A stretch of DNA of 64,000 nt from Streptomyces atroolivaceus (GCF_000717025.1 NZ_JNXG01000024.1:1-64000), one strand, 5' to 3'; counted from the stretch's first letter, positions 42,936 to 52,413 are shown. Numbers and translations are program-made. The notes: a model not told the origin generated them from the letters alone.

Positions 42936-43220
42936 ATGAGCTGGTTGTGGGCAATCATCGTAGGGCTGGTGCTGGGTGTGATCGCCAGGGCGATCCTGCC
43001 GGGGAAGCAGGACATCCCCCTCTGGCTGACGGTGGTGTTCGGCATCCTCGGCAGCATCCTCGGCAACGCCGTCGCCACCTGGATCGGTGTCAACGACACC
43101 AAGGGGATCGACTGGATCCGCCATGTGCTGCAACTGATCGGTGCCGTGGCCGTCGTCGGTGTCGGAGACATGCTCTGGCAGTCGATCCGGGGCAGACGGG
43201 GCAGGAGCCAGAGAACCTGA
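42936..43220 (+). CDS. GlsB/YeaQ/YmgE family stress-response membrane protein
   Basis: A 94-residue protein with three hydrophobic segments: WLWAIIVGLVLGVIARAILPGKQD (the family GxxARxxxPG pattern), LWLTVVFGILGSILGNAVATWIGV and VLQLIGAVAVVGVGDMLW. Small transglycosylase-associated membrane proteins of this group are induced by envelope or acid stress. ATG at 42936 follows GAGGAGG. It shares a bidirectional terminator with tyrS. Confidence 0.85.
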   Translation: MSWLWAIIVGLVLGVIARAILPGKQDIPLWLTVVFGILGSILGNAVATWIGVNDTKGIDWIRHVLQLIGAVAVVGVGDMLWQSIRGRRGRSQRT

Positions 43221-43249
43221 GCCGGGTGTGAAACGCAGCGGAACGCAGC

Positions 43250-43288
43250 GCAGCGGCCGGTCACGCGTCATGCGTGACCGGCCGCTGC
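43250..43288. terminator. Bidirectional terminator between the GlsB-family gene and tyrS
   Basis: A perfect 17-bp stem (43250-43266 with 43272-43288), GTCAT loop, located between convergent stop codons. No U tract on either side. Confidence 0.8.
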
Positions 43289-43304
43289 GCCGTGCTCTTC
43301 GGCG

Positions 43305-44573
43305 TCAGCCGGCCGTGACCTCGACGGCGGCCAGGTTCTTCTTGCCGCGGCGCAGGACCAGCCAGCGTCCGTGCAGCAGCTCCTCGGGCGCCGGGGCGCT
43401 CTCGCCGTCCGTGACCTTCGCGTTGTTCACGTAGGCCCCGCCCTCCTTGACCGTGCGGCGGGCGGCCGACTTGCTGGCGGACAGCCCGACCTCGACCAGG
43501 AGATCCACCACAGGGCCCAGCTCGGCGACCCGGGCGTGCGGCACCTCGGACAGGGCGGCGCTCAGCGTCGCCTCGTCCAGCTCGCCGAGCTCGCCCTGGC
43601 CGAACAGCGCCTTCGAAGCCGCGATGACCGCCGCGCACTGCGCGCCGCCGTGCACCAGCGTCGTCAGCTCCTCGGCCAGCGACCGCTGCGCCGAACGCGC
43701 CTGCGGGCGCTCCTCGGTGAGCTTCTCCAGCTCCTCGAGCTCCTCACGGCTCTTGAAGCTGAGGATGCGCATGTACGTCGAGATGTCGCGGTCGTCCACA
43801 TTCAGCCAGAACTGGTAGAACGCGTACGGCGTCGTCATCTCCGGGTCGAGCCAGACGGCCCCGCTCTCGGACTTGCCGAACTTGGTGCCGTCGGCCTTCA
43901 CCATCAGCGGCGTCGCCAGCGCGTGCACCGCGGCGCCCGGCTCCAGGCGGTGGATCAGGTCGATCCCCGCCGTGAGGTTGCCCCACTGGTCGCTGCCGCC
44001 CTGCTGGAGGGTGCAGCCGTAGCGCCGGTACAGCTCCAGGTAGTCCATGCCCTGGAGGAGCTGGTAGCTGAACTCGGTGTAGCTGATGCCCTCCTGCGAC
44101 TCCAGGCGGCGGGCCACCGAGTCCTTGGTGAGCATCTTGTTGACCCGGAAGTGCTTGCCGATGTCCCGGAGGAACTCGATCGCGGACATGCCCGCGGTCC
44201 AGTCCAGGTTGTTCACCATCGTGGCGGCGTTCGGGCCCTCGAAGGTGAGGAAGGGCTCGATCTGCCCCCGCAGCCGCTGGACCCACGCGGCGATGGTCTC
44301 CGGGTCGTTCAGCGTGCGCTCCGCGGTCGGCCGCGGGTCACCGATCTGGCCGGTCGCCCCGCCGACCAGGGCGAGCGGCTTCAGCCCGGCGAGCTGGAGC
44401 CGGCGCATGGTGAGCACCTGCACCAGATGGCCGACGTGCAGACTCGCCGCGGTCGGGTCGAAGCCGCAATAGAAGGTGACCGGGCCGTCCGCGAGAGCCT
44501 TGCGCAATGCGTCCTCGTCGGTGGACTGGGCGAACAGCCCGCGCCACTTCAGCTCGTCGACGATGTCCGTCAC
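43305..44573 (-). CDS. tyrS: Tyrosyl-tRNA synthetase
   Basis: A 422-residue class I aminoacyl-tRNA synthetase. The HIGH-like motif is [10 protein letters not shown] and the KMSKS-like motif is [31 protein letters not shown] and the tyrosine-binding YCGFDPTA are also present. The C-terminal S4 domain ([22 protein letters not shown]) contacts tRNA. GTG at 44573 follows GAGGAGAG. Normal length for a bacterial TyrS. Confidence 0.96.
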   Translation of the reverse strand: MTDIVDELKWRGLFAQSTDEDALRKALADGPVTFYCGFDPTAASLHVGHLVQVLTMRRLQLAGLKPLALVGGATGQIGDPRPTAERTLNDPETIAAWVQRLRGQIEPFLTFEGPNAATMVNNLDWTAGMSAIEFLRDIGKHFRVNKMLTKDSVARRLESQEGISYTEFSYQLLQGMDYLELYRRYGCTLQQGGSDQWGNLTAGIDLIHRLEPGAAVHALATPLMVKADGTKFGKSESGAVWLDPEMTTPYAFYQFWLNVDDRDISTYMRILSFKSREELEELEKLTEERPQARSAQRSLAEELTTLVHGGAQCAAVIAASKALFGQGELGELDEATLSAALSEVPHARVAELGPVVDLLVEVGLSASKSAARRTVKEGGAYVNNAKVTDGESAPAPEELLHGRWLVLRRGKKNLAAVEVTAG

Positions 44574-44636
44574 GGTCGTTTCTCTCCTCTGAGGGTTCGA
44601 CTTGGTTCGATCGGTTGTCCGGTCAGTCTAGGGGGG

Positions 44637-46031
44637 TCATACGCCCCGGCTGACCGAGCTCATGTGGAAGTCGGGGATGCGCAGCGCGGGCATCGCGGCC
44701 CGGGTGAAGTAGTCGCCCCACTCGCGGGGGAGCGTCCTCTCCGTGCGGCCCGCCTCCGACGCCCGGGACAGCAGCCCGACCGGCGACTCGTTGAACCGGA
44801 AGTTGTTCACCTCGCCGAGGACCTCGCCGTCCTCCACCAGATAGACCCCGTCCCGGGTCAGACCGGTCAGCAGCAGGGTCGCCGGGTCCACCTCACGGAT
44901 GTACCAGAGGCAGGTCAGCAGCAGGGCCCGGCCGGTCGTCGCGGCGACCATCTCCTCCAGGGACCGCTCACCGCCGCCGTCCAGGACGAGGTTGTCCATC
45001 GCCGGCGCCACCGGCAGGCCCGTCAGCCCGGCGGAGTGGCGTGTCGTGGTCAGCCGCTCCAGCCTGCCGTCCTTGATCCAGTCCGTCGGGGCCAGCGGCA
45101 GTCCGTTGTCGAAGACAGAGGAATCGTCACCCGACGCGTGCGCGATCACGAACGGCGCGGACTCCAGCCCCGGGGCGTGCGGGTCGCTGCGCAGGGTCAG
45201 CGGTAGCTCGGAGAGCGTCTCGCCGATCCTCGTACCGCCGCCCGGCCGGGAGAAGACCGTCCGGCCCTCCGCGGCGTCCCGGGCGCCCGCCGACCAGTAC
45301 TGGTAGATCAGAAGGTCGGCCACCGCGGTCGGCGGCAGCAGCGTCTCGTAGCGCCCGGCCGGCAGCTCGATCCTGCGCTCCGCCCAGCCGAGGCGCTGCG
45401 CCAGCTCCGCGTCCATGGCCGCCGGGTCGACGTCCTTGAAGTCCCGGGTGGCCCGGCCCGCCCAGGCGGAGCGGGTCCGGTCGGGGGACTTCGCGTTGAG
45501 CTCCAGCGTCCCGTTCGGCTGGTCGTGGCGCAGCCGCAGCCCCGCCGACGTACCCAGATACGTCGAGGTCAGCTGGTGGTGTGCGAACCCGTACAGCTCA
45601 CGGCCGCCCGAGCGGGCCCGCGCGAAGGCGTCGCCGAGTGCCGGGGCGAAGTCGGCGAAGACGCCGGAGCCGGTCTCGGCCGGTGCCTCGGTGAAGTCGG
45701 CGGACACCGGGACGCCGGAGACCAGTGGCCGCGCGTCCTCCGAAGACCCGGCACCGCGCGCTGCGGCCTCGGCGGCGCGCACGAGCGGTTCCAGGTCGTC
45801 GGCGGTGACGGCCGAGCGGGACACCACGCCGGATGCCGTTCCCTCGGCACCGTCAACGGTCGCGATCACCGTCAGGGTCCGTCCGCGCGTCACCCCGTTC
45901 GTGGTGAGCGCATTGCCGGCCCAGCGCAGATTGGCGGAGGAGCTCTCGTCCGCGATGACCACACAGCCGTCGGCGGTGGACAGCTCCAGTGCGCGCTCGA
46001 CGATCTCGTACGGCTTGCTGACGCGGCTCAT
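44637..46031 (-). CDS. tldE: TldE/PmbA-type subunit of the TldD/TldE metalloprotease
   Basis: A 464-residue member of the TldD/PmbA family lacking the HExxxH zinc motif, so it is the TldE-type non-catalytic partner. Typical stretches: VERALELSTADGCVVIADESSSANLRWAGNALTTNGV at the start and LLTCLWYIREVDPATLLLTGLTRDGVYLVEDGEVLGEVNNFRFNESPV near the end. TldD/TldE heterodimers degrade unfolded peptides and process some peptide natural products. ATG overlaps the tldD stop as ATGA. Confidence 0.88.
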   Translation of the reverse strand: MSRVSKPYEIVERALELSTADGCVVIADESSSANLRWAGNALTTNGVTRGRTLTVIATVDGAEGTASGVVSRSAVTADDLEPLVRAAEAAARGAGSSEDARPLVSGVPVSADFTEAPAETGSGVFADFAPALGDAFARARSGGRELYGFAHHQLTSTYLGTSAGLRLRHDQPNGTLELNAKSPDRTRSAWAGRATRDFKDVDPAAMDAELAQRLGWAERRIELPAGRYETLLPPTAVADLLIYQYWSAGARDAAEGRTVFSRPGGGTRIGETLSELPLTLRSDPHAPGLESAPFVIAHASGDDSSVFDNGLPLAPTDWIKDGRLERLTTTRHSAGLTGLPVAPAMDNLVLDGGGERSLEEMVAATTGRALLLTCLWYIREVDPATLLLTGLTRDGVYLVEDGEVLGEVNNFRFNESPVGLLSRASEAGRTERTLPREWGDYFTRAAMPALRIPDFHMSSVSRGV

Positions 46032-47551
46032 CGTCCGGCCTCCTGCGTCGTGTTGAGGATGTTCACGCCCCGGAAGAGGGCGGAGGGGCAGCCGTGCGAG
46101 ACGGCCGCGACCTGACCCGGCTGGGCCTTCCCGCAGTTGAACGCCCCGCCCAGGACGTAGGTCTGCGGGCCGCCGACCTTCTCCATCGAGCCCCAGAAGT
46201 CCGTGGTCGTCGCCTGGTAGGCGACGTCCCGCAGCTGGCCCGCCAGCCTGCCGTTCTCGATCCTGAAGAACCGCTGCCCGGTGAACTGGAAGTTGTGGCG
46301 CTGCATGTCGATCGACCAGGACCGGTCGCCGACCACGTAGATCCCGCGCTCCACCCCGCCGATCAGGTCCTCCGTGGAGAGCCCGCCCGGATCGGGCCGC
46401 AGCGACACGTTCGCCATGCGCTGCACGGGGACGTGCTCCGGCGAGTCGGCGTACGCGCACCCGTTGGACCGTCCCAGGCCCGTCAGCTTCGCGATCCGCC
46501 GGTCCGTCTGGTAGCCCACCAGCGTCCCGTCCTTGATCAGGTCCCAGGACTGCGCCTCCACGCCCTCGTCGTCGTAGCCGATGGTGGCGAGCCCGTGCTC
46601 GGCGGTGCGGTCACCGGTCACGTTCATGACGGGGGAGCCGTACGTCAACTTGCCGAGCTGGTCGAACGTCGCGAACGACGTCCCGGCGTACGCGGCCTCG
46701 TAGCCCAGCGCCCGGTCCAGCTCGGTGGCGTGACCGATCGACTCGTGGATGGTCAGCCAGAGGTTGGACGGGTCGACGACCAGGTCGTACGTCCCCGCCT
46801 CGACGCTCGGCGCCCGCATCTTCTCGGCCAGCAGCCCGGGGATGCGCTCCAGCTCGGCGTCCCAGTCCCAGCCGGTGCCCGTGAGGTACTCCCAGCCCCG
46901 GCCCACCGGCGGAGCGATCGTCCGCATCGAGTCGAACTCACCGGTCGTACCGTCCACGGCCACAGCGGTCAGCTGCGGATGCACCCGCACCCGTTGCTGG
47001 GTGGTGACGGTGCCGGCGGTGTCCGCGTAGAACTTGTTCTCGTGGACCGTCATCAGAGAGGCGTCCACATGCGCGACCCCGTCGGCCGCCAGCAGCCGGG
47101 AGCTCCACTCGGCAAGGAGCCCGGCCTTCTCGGCGTCCGGTACGTCGAAGGGGTCCCGCTCGTACGCCGACACCCAGGTCCGCTCGCCGTGCACCGGCTC
47201 GTCCGCCAGCTCCACGCGCTCGTCGGAGCCGGCCGCGGCGATCACCTTCGCCGACAGCTTCGCCATGGCGACGGCCTGCGAGGCGACCTTCGCCGCCGCG
47301 TCCATCGTCAGGTCCACACCGGAAGCGAATCCCCAGGCGCCGCCGTGCACCACCCGGACCGCGTACCCGGTGTCGGTGGTGTCGGAGGTCCCCGACGGCC
47401 GGGCGTCCCGCAGCCGCCAGGAGGCGCCCCGCACCCGCTCGAACCGGAAGTCCGCGTGCACGGCGCCGAGCGCACGGGCGCGGGCGAGCGCCGCGTCGGC
47501 GAGGGCACGCAGCGGCAGGGCCAGGAACGACTGATCTACCTCGTGGGCCAC
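46028..47551 (-). CDS. tldD: TldD-type zinc metalloprotease subunit
   Basis: A 507-residue protein with the HExxxH motif in WLTIHESIGHATELDRALG (His269, Glu270, His273), the catalytic TldD signature. The N-terminal domain (ALARARALGAVHADFRFERVRG) and the C-terminal FNCGKAQPGQ-type cysteine region are typical. GTG at 47551 follows GGGGAGG; upstream in-frame ATGs exist to 47614 but lack a good ribosome-binding site. Forms an operon with tldE. No ribosomal peptide natural-product genes are nearby, so a general proteolytic role is likely. Confidence 0.9.
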   Translation of the reverse strand: MAHEVDQSFLALPLRALADAALARARALGAVHADFRFERVRGASWRLRDARPSGTSDTTDTGYAVRVVHGGAWGFASGVDLTMDAAAKVASQAVAMAKLSAKVIAAAGSDERVELADEPVHGERTWVSAYERDPFDVPDAEKAGLLAEWSSRLLAADGVAHVDASLMTVHENKFYADTAGTVTTQQRVRVHPQLTAVAVDGTTGEFDSMRTIAPPVGRGWEYLTGTGWDWDAELERIPGLLAEKMRAPSVEAGTYDLVVDPSNLWLTIHESIGHATELDRALGYEAAYAGTSFATFDQLGKLTYGSPVMNVTGDRTAEHGLATIGYDDEGVEAQSWDLIKDGTLVGYQTDRRIAKLTGLGRSNGCAYADSPEHVPVQRMANVSLRPDPGGLSTEDLIGGVERGIYVVGDRSWSIDMQRHNFQFTGQRFFRIENGRLAGQLRDVAYQATTTDFWGSMEKVGGPQTYVLGGAFNCGKAQPGQVAAVSHGCPSALFRGVNILNTTQEAGR

Positions 47552-47772
47552 GCGGGCCTCCCCTTCTCCACCTCTGAAAACGTCTCCGCAGTGAATCATG
47601 GGGGGTCGTGGCATCCTCGTGCTCCGGTTTTACGTTGCCGTGTCCCGGCCGGGCCTTTCTGTAGGGATCCGACAGTCGCGGCGCGGCGGCGCTGTCAGAG
47701 GCCGATTCCCTGGAAGCGGGGTGGTACCGATAGGTTTTCGACGTACCAGACCGCCAAGGAAAGGGTGATCCG

Positions 47773-48492
47773 ATGAGCCGCTCGGTTCTCGTCACCGGAG
47801 GAAACCGGGGCATCGGCCTCGCCATCGCCCGTGCCTTCGCCGACAGCGGCGACAAGGTCGCCATCACCTACCGTTCGGGGGAGCCGCCGCAGGCGCTCAC
47901 CGACGCGGGCGTTCTCGCGGTCCGGTGCGACATCACCGACACCGAGCAGGTGGAGCAGGCCTACAAGGAGATCGAGGAGAAGCACGGCTCTGTGGAGGTG
48001 CTGGTCGCCAACGCCGGTATCACCAAGGACCAGTTGCTGATGCGGATGTCCGAGGACGACTTCACGTCGGTGCTCGACACCAACCTCACCGGCACCTTCC
48101 GCGTCGTCAAGCGGGCCAACCGCGGGATGCTGCGCGCCAAGAAGGGCCGTGTCGTCCTGATCTCCTCCGTCGTCGGCCTCCTCGGTTCGGCAGGACAGGC
48201 CAACTACGCGGCGTCCAAGGCGGGCCTGGTCGGCTTCGCCCGGTCGCTGGCCCGTGAGCTCGGCTCGCGGAACATCACGTTCAACGTCGTCGCACCCGGG
48301 TTCGTCGACACCGACATGACCCAGGCGCTCACCGATGAGCAGCGCAAGGGCATCGTGTCCCAGGTGCCGCTCGGCCGCTACGCGCAGCCCGCTGAGATCG
48401 CCGCCGCGGTGCGCTTCCTCGCGTCCGACGACGCGTCGTACATCACTGGAGCCGTCATTCCCGTTGACGGCGGATTGGGCATGGGTCACTGA
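47773..48492 (+). CDS. fabG: 3-oxoacyl-[acyl-carrier-protein] reductase
   Basis: A 239-residue SDR. Cofactor motif VTGGNRGIGLAIA, VLVANAGITKDQLLMRM, catalytic Ser in VLISSVVGLLG, YAASKAG for Tyr/Lys, and C-terminal GAVIPVDGGLGMGH. Reduces beta-ketoacyl-ACP in fatty acid synthesis. It lies 5 bp before fabI; this fabG-fabI pair is conserved in actinobacteria (mabA-inhA in mycobacteria). ATG at 47773 after AAGGGTGATC. Confidence 0.93.
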   Translation: MSRSVLVTGGNRGIGLAIARAFADSGDKVAITYRSGEPPQALTDAGVLAVRCDITDTEQVEQAYKEIEEKHGSVEVLVANAGITKDQLLMRMSEDDFTSVLDTNLTGTFRVVKRANRGMLRAKKGRVVLISSVVGLLGSAGQANYAASKAGLVGFARSLARELGSRNITFNVVAPGFVDTDMTQALTDEQRKGIVSQVPLGRYAQPAEIAAAVRFLASDDASYITGAVIPVDGGLGMGH

Positions 48493-48497
48493 TCACC

Positions 48498-49265
48498 ATG
48501 AGCGGAATTCTCGACGGCAAGCGCATCCTCATCACGGGGGTGCTGATGGAGTCGTCCATCGCCTTTCACACCGCGAAGGTGGCCCAGGAGCAGGGCGCCG
48601 AGGTCATCCTGACGGCGTTTCCCCGCCCGACGCTGACCGAGCGGATCGCCAAGAAGCTTCCGAAGCCCGCCAAGGTCATCGAGCTCGACGTGACCAATGC
48701 CGAGCACCTGGACCGGCTCGCGGGCCTGGTCAAGGAGGAGCTCGGCTCGCTGGACGGTGTCGTCCACTCCATCGGCTTCGCCCCGCAGGACGCCCTCGGC
48801 GGCAACTTCCTGAACACGCCCTTCGAGTCGGTCGCCACGGCGATGCACGTCTCGGCGTTCTCGCTCAAGTCGCTCGCCATGGCCTGCAAGCCGCTGATGG
48901 CGGAAGGCGGCTCGATCGTGGGCCTCACCTTCGACGCCCAGTTCGCCTGGCCCCAGTACGACTGGATGGGTCCGGCCAAGGCCGCGCTGGAGTCCACCTC
49001 CCGTTACCTCGCCCGTGACCTCGGCGGTGACAGCATCCGCTGCAACCTGATCTCGGCGGGCCCGATCGGCTCGATGGCCGCCAAGTCCATCCCGGGCTTC
49101 GGTGATCTCGCGGAGGTCTGGAACACCCGGTCGCCGCTGGCCTGGGACATGGCCGACCCGGAGCCGGCCGGCCGCGGTGTGGTCGCGCTGCTCTCGGACT
49201 TCTTCCCGAAGACGACGGGCGAGATCATCCACGTCGACGGTGGCGTGCACATGATGGGCGCCTGA
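48498..49265 (+). CDS. fabI: Enoyl-[acyl-carrier-protein] reductase (NADH), FabI/InhA type
   Basis: A 255-residue divergent SDR. GKRILITGVLMESSIAFHTAKVAQEQGAEV replaces the classical TGxxxGxG, as in FabI/InhA; SIGFAPQDALGGNF contains the conserved substrate loop, and QFAWPQYDWMGPAKAALES holds the catalytic Tyr/Lys pair. Final step of fatty acid elongation. It follows fabG closely, and a strong terminator lies 17 bp after its stop, so the operon ends here. Confidence 0.94.
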   Translation: MSGILDGKRILITGVLMESSIAFHTAKVAQEQGAEVILTAFPRPTLTERIAKKLPKPAKVIELDVTNAEHLDRLAGLVKEELGSLDGVVHSIGFAPQDALGGNFLNTPFESVATAMHVSAFSLKSLAMACKPLMAEGGSIVGLTFDAQFAWPQYDWMGPAKAALESTSRYLARDLGGDSIRCNLISAGPIGSMAAKSIPGFGDLAEVWNTRSPLAWDMADPEPAGRGVVALLSDFFPKTTGEIIHVDGGVHMMGA

Positions 49266-49282
49266 CCCGCACACGGCACCCC

Positions 49283-49320
49283 GACGGCCGCACACCCCAC
49301 GCCAGGGGTGTGCGGCCGTC
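49283..49320. terminator. Terminator downstream of fabG-fabI
   Basis: A perfect 16-bp stem (49283-49298 with 49305-49320), ACGCCA loop, immediately after fabI. Confidence 0.85.
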
Positions 49321-49444
49321 GTGCGTCACCGCCGTCACCGCCATCCCCCGCGGGTCCCTCGGCGCTCGAGTCGAAAAGATGGCCGTCCCCCCGCAGAATG
49401 TGTGGGAACCGGACTTTTGGTCAGGCTGTGGGGAGGAGATCGTT

Positions 49445-49816
49445 GTGCGCTCCACACGTCGCCGAACCTGGGCCCTGCTCGCAGCGGCGGCCGTCGTCGC
49501 GGGGCTCCTGGCCCCGGTGGCCGTGAGTGCGGCCAACCGGGCGGGAAGCGGAGCGGCAGCCCCTCTCGCCCCCGAACCGGAGCCGTCCGGCGCCGAATGC
49601 CGTACGACGGTCGAGGGGTCCCAGGTGGTCGCCTACTGCCACAACCCGTACCCCACGACCGATACCGTCCGGCTCCACACCGAGTGCGCCCGGTGGTGGG
49701 ACGTCGATGCCGACGGCAGCGCGGTCGCGGTGCAGCCGGGCCGGACGGTCAAGCTCGAGGACCGCTGCTGGAAAGAGGTCGGCTCGGCCTGGGTCAGCCA
49801 CTCGGTGTCCTCCTGA
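49445..49816 (+). CDS. Small secreted protein with four cysteines
   Basis: A 123-residue protein. Signal peptide: basic RSTRRR, hydrophobic TWALLAAAAVVAGLLAPVAVSAA. The mature region has four cysteines (AECRTT, AYCHNP, TECARWWD, DRCWKE), probably two disulfides, and a short acidic, Trp-containing domain. Function not recognised. GTG at 49445 has an excellent GGGGAGGAG site upstream. It is convergent with the GntR gene, 21 bp away. Confidence 0.7.
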   Translation: MRSTRRRTWALLAAAAVVAGLLAPVAVSAANRAGSGAAAPLAPEPEPSGAECRTTVEGSQVVAYCHNPYPTTDTVRLHTECARWWDVDADGSAVAVQPGRTVKLEDRCWKEVGSAWVSHSVSS

Positions 49817-49837
49817 GCGTGCCGCCGGAAAGCGGAT

Positions 49838-50512
49838 CTAGACGCGCTCCCGCAGACAGTTCAGCGCGTGGGCGGCGGCCTCCGTGGCAGCAGTCTCCGC
49901 GTCGCCCGCCCGGATCGCCTCCACGAGCCGGGTGTGGTCCATGAGCTCCTCCGGCCTCAGTTCCGGACCCACGTCGTCGCGCAGGTAGTCGCGGAGCAGG
50001 TCGTTCAGGTCGGCGTACAGCTCGGTCAGGACGTCGTTGTGCGAGGCGGCGACCACGGCGAGGTGCAGGGTCGTGTCGGCGGCCACGAAGGCCTCCGCGT
50101 CCCCGGACGCCCACACCGCCTCGCGCCGCGCCATCAGGGTGTCCAGCTGGCGCAGGTCCCGGTCGGTGCGCCGCAGCGCGGCGAGCCGGGCCGCCGACGA
50201 CTCCAGGGTGGAGCGAAGCTCCGCCACGTGCCGGGGGTCGGCGTCCGCGAACCGGCGGTGCATCACACCCGCCAGCTCGCTGGTCGCCACCACGTACGTG
50301 CCGGAGCCCTGGCGGATGTCCAGCAGCCCGTTGTGCGCCAGGGCCCGCACCGCCTCGCGCACCGTGTTGCGGGCGACCCCGAGCTGCTCGACCAGCTCGG
50401 GCTCGGTGGGGATCCGTGAGCCCACCGGCCACTCACCCGCGGTGATCTGATTCCTCAGCTGGGCAATCACCTGGTCGGCGAGAGCCGAACGCCGCGTGGA
50501 CGTCAGCGCCAT
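49838..50512 (-). CDS. FadR/GntR family transcriptional regulator (FCD domain)
   Basis: A 224-residue regulator. The N-terminal winged helix (LADQVIAQLRNQITAGEWPVGSRIPTEPELVEQLGVARNTVREAVRALAHNGLLDIRQGSGTYVV) is classic GntR. The C-terminal all-helical FCD domain (residues 90-220) has metal/ligand residues in ESSAARLAALRRTD and ADTTLHLAVVAASHN. Divergent from the MFS exporter, whose start region carries a palindrome, so it probably controls that gene and itself. Ligand unknown. Confidence 0.88.
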   Translation of the reverse strand: MALTSTRRSALADQVIAQLRNQITAGEWPVGSRIPTEPELVEQLGVARNTVREAVRALAHNGLLDIRQGSGTYVVATSELAGVMHRRFADADPRHVAELRSTLESSAARLAALRRTDRDLRQLDTLMARREAVWASGDAEAFVAADTTLHLAVVAASHNDVLTELYADLNDLLRDYLRDDVGPELRPEELMDHTRLVEAIRAGDAETAATEAAAHALNCLRERV

Positions 50513-50633
50513 GGTGCTCCTTGGTCGTTTTCCGGAAAGGGTCTCCCGGGAGGGTGATCCGGGAGGTGCGGGCCCGTCCGTTCGTCATCCCGATTGTCTC
50601 AGGGAGAGGACCGGAGTGGACAGTCAATCATCC

Positions 50634-50648
50634 CATGATTCTATGATG
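50634..50648. promoter_or_regulatory. Candidate GntR/FadR operator
   Basis: CATGATTCTATGATG is an imperfect 15-bp palindrome of the form CATnATnnnATnATG, flanked by an ATCAT upstream. It lies between the divergent regulator and MFS genes and covers the first possible ATGs of the MFS frame. GntR/FCD proteins typically bind such palindromes. The assignment rests on position and symmetry only. Confidence 0.5.
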
Positions 50649-50654
50649 GGTCCC

Positions 50655-51935
50655 ATGCGTCACGACGAGACCCCGACCCTGAGCCCTCCCGCCGCCCCCG
50701 GTGCCGGCGTACCCGCGCCCGGAACGTCCGCTCCCGGACCCTCTCCCTGGGTGCTGCGGATCGTCATCGTCGGCCTGGTCCTCGCCGCGCTGAACCTCCG
50801 GCCCGCCATCACCAGCCTCGGCCCCCTCCTCGAAGAGGTCCGGGACGGGCTGCACATGAGCGGCAGCGTCGCCGGGGTCCTCACCTCCGTGCCGCCGCTC
50901 TGCTTCGCCCTGTTCGGATTCATGGCACCGCGGCTGGCCCGCCGGTTCGGTCCCAGCGCCGTCGTCTGCGCCGGAATGGCGGCCATCGCCGCCGGCCTGC
51001 TGCTGCGCCCCTTCGTGGGCGGCACCGCCGGGTTCCTCGCCGCCAGCGCCCTCGCCCTCATGGGCATCGCGGTCAGCAACGTCCTGATGCCGGTCATCGT
51101 CAAGCGCTGGTTCCCCGACCGGGTCGGCACCGTGACCGGCCTCTACTCGATGGCCCTGGCCCTCGGGACCGCCCTCGCGGCCGCCCTCACCGTGCCCCTG
51201 ACGGACGCGCTGGGCGGAAGCTGGAAGTCCGGGCTGGCGGTCTGGGCGGGCCTCGCCGCCGTCGCCGTCCTGCCCTGGATCCCGCTCGTGCGGGAGCGCG
51301 GCCCCGGCGGGGCACAGGGAAGGCCCGCGGGGCAGACCTCGACCCGCGCCCCCGCGCTGAGGATCACCCGCAGCCGTACTTCCTGGGCGCTCGCCTGCTT
51401 CTTCGGGCTCCAGGCGACTGCCGCGTACATCACGATGGGCTGGATGCCGCAGATCTTCCGTGACGCCGGGCTGCCGGCGGGCACCGCGGGAGTCCTGCTC
51501 GCCGTGACCATGGCCATGGGCGTGCCCCTCGCCTTCGTCATCCCCCGGGTCGCCTCCCGGCTGCGGACGCAGGGGCCGATCGTCCTCGTCCTCAGCGGGT
51601 GCGGTCTCCTCGGTTACGCGGGCCTCTACCTGGCCCCGGCCGGCGGCGCCTGGCTCTGGGCCCTGCTGCTGGGCGTCGCCAACTGCGCCTTCCCGCTCGC
51701 GCTGACCATGATCGGGATGCGTTCGCGGAGCGGCGCCGGGGTGGTCAGGCTCTCCGCGTTCGCGCAGTCCACGGGCTACCTGCTCTCGATCCCCGGGCCG
51801 CTGCTGGTCGGCGTGCTCTACCAGCACAGCGGCGGCTGGGGGCTGCCGCTCGCCCTCATGGCGGCCCTCCTCGTGCCCCAGACGGTCGCGGGAATGCTCG
51901 CCGGGCGGGACCGGACGATCGAGGACGAGTGCTGA
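50655..51935 (+). CDS. CynX/NimT-type MFS transporter
   Basis: A 426-residue major facilitator with 12 hydrophobic segments. The first helix region LRIVIVGLVLAALNLRPAITSLGPLLEEVRDGLHMSGSVAGVLTSVPPL is characteristic of the CynX/NimT (cyanate or nitroimidazole-related) subgroup. The substrate is unknown. Three in-frame ATGs (50643, 50646, 50655) compete; I chose 50655 because the operator-like palindrome covers the others, but 50643 is possible. The small gene at 51953 follows within 17 bp. Confidence 0.85.
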   Translation: MRHDETPTLSPPAAPGAGVPAPGTSAPGPSPWVLRIVIVGLVLAALNLRPAITSLGPLLEEVRDGLHMSGSVAGVLTSVPPLCFALFGFMAPRLARRFGPSAVVCAGMAAIAAGLLLRPFVGGTAGFLAASALALMGIAVSNVLMPVIVKRWFPDRVGTVTGLYSMALALGTALAAALTVPLTDALGGSWKSGLAVWAGLAAVAVLPWIPLVRERGPGGAQGRPAGQTSTRAPALRITRSRTSWALACFFGLQATAAYITMGWMPQIFRDAGLPAGTAGVLLAVTMAMGVPLAFVIPRVASRLRTQGPIVLVLSGCGLLGYAGLYLAPAGGAWLWALLLGVANCAFPLALTMIGMRSRSGAGVVRLSAFAQSTGYLLSIPGPLLVGVLYQHSGGWGLPLALMAALLVPQTVAGMLAGRDRTIEDEC

Positions 51936-51952
51936 GATGCGAGACTGTGCGC

Positions 51953-52069
51953 ATGCCAGTGCTCGATCCGAATCCCCAGAACGGCCAGAAGAAGCTCCTC
52001 CTCGTCTTCGGGACGATGCTTCTCATCTCCGTGGTCATCGGTGTGATCGCCACGATCGCCTCCCCCTGA
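51953..52069 (+). CDS. Small transporter-associated membrane peptide (SGM_5486 family)
   Basis: A 38-residue protein, MPVLDPNPQNGQKKLLL then a single hydrophobic helix (LLLVFGTMLLISVVIGVIATIA). Its size and position directly after an MFS gene match the annotated SGM_5486 family of transporter-associated proteins in Streptomyces. It starts 17 bp after the MFS stop and is presumably co-transcribed. Probably a small partner of the transporter. Confidence 0.75.
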   Translation: MPVLDPNPQNGQKKLLLVFGTMLLISVVIGVIATIASP

Positions 52070-52206
52070 CCCCGCGGGGGTGGGGTCAGCCCCACCATCC
52101 CCTAGGGGGCCAGGTTCAGGGTCGAGTGGGTGGGTCACCGGATGGGACCGCCGCCGGCCGGCCCGTAGGTTCTGGGTAACACAGCCGAGGACCCACGGAG
52201 GCGGAC

Positions 52207-52413
52207 ATGTCGGCCCGTACACGCACCCGGACCCACCGCCCGGCCACGGACAGCGTCGAGGTCAGCCTGCCGTGGTGGGCCATCGCGCTGCCCGCACTCG
52301 CCTTCGCCGCGCTCCTCCTGCTGATCGTGGAACCCGGCCAGGCCCACGCGGCGGCCGGCGACCCCGCGATCGGGCGGCTGCTCGGGCACATCCTGGGCCT
52401 CGTGCCCGCCTGA
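52207..52413 (+). CDS. Small single-pass membrane protein (68 aa)
   Basis: A 68-residue protein with a basic, threonine-rich N terminus and one strong membrane helix (LPWWAIALPALAFAALLLLIVEPGQAHA), then a short tail (IGRLLGHILGLVPA). ATG at 52207 is preceded by GGAGG with good spacing. Not recognised; codon use and ribosome-binding site support a real gene. Confidence 0.6.
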   Translation: MSARTRTRTHRPATDSVEVSLPWWAIALPALAFAALLLLIVEPGQAHAAAGDPAIGRLLGHILGLVPA

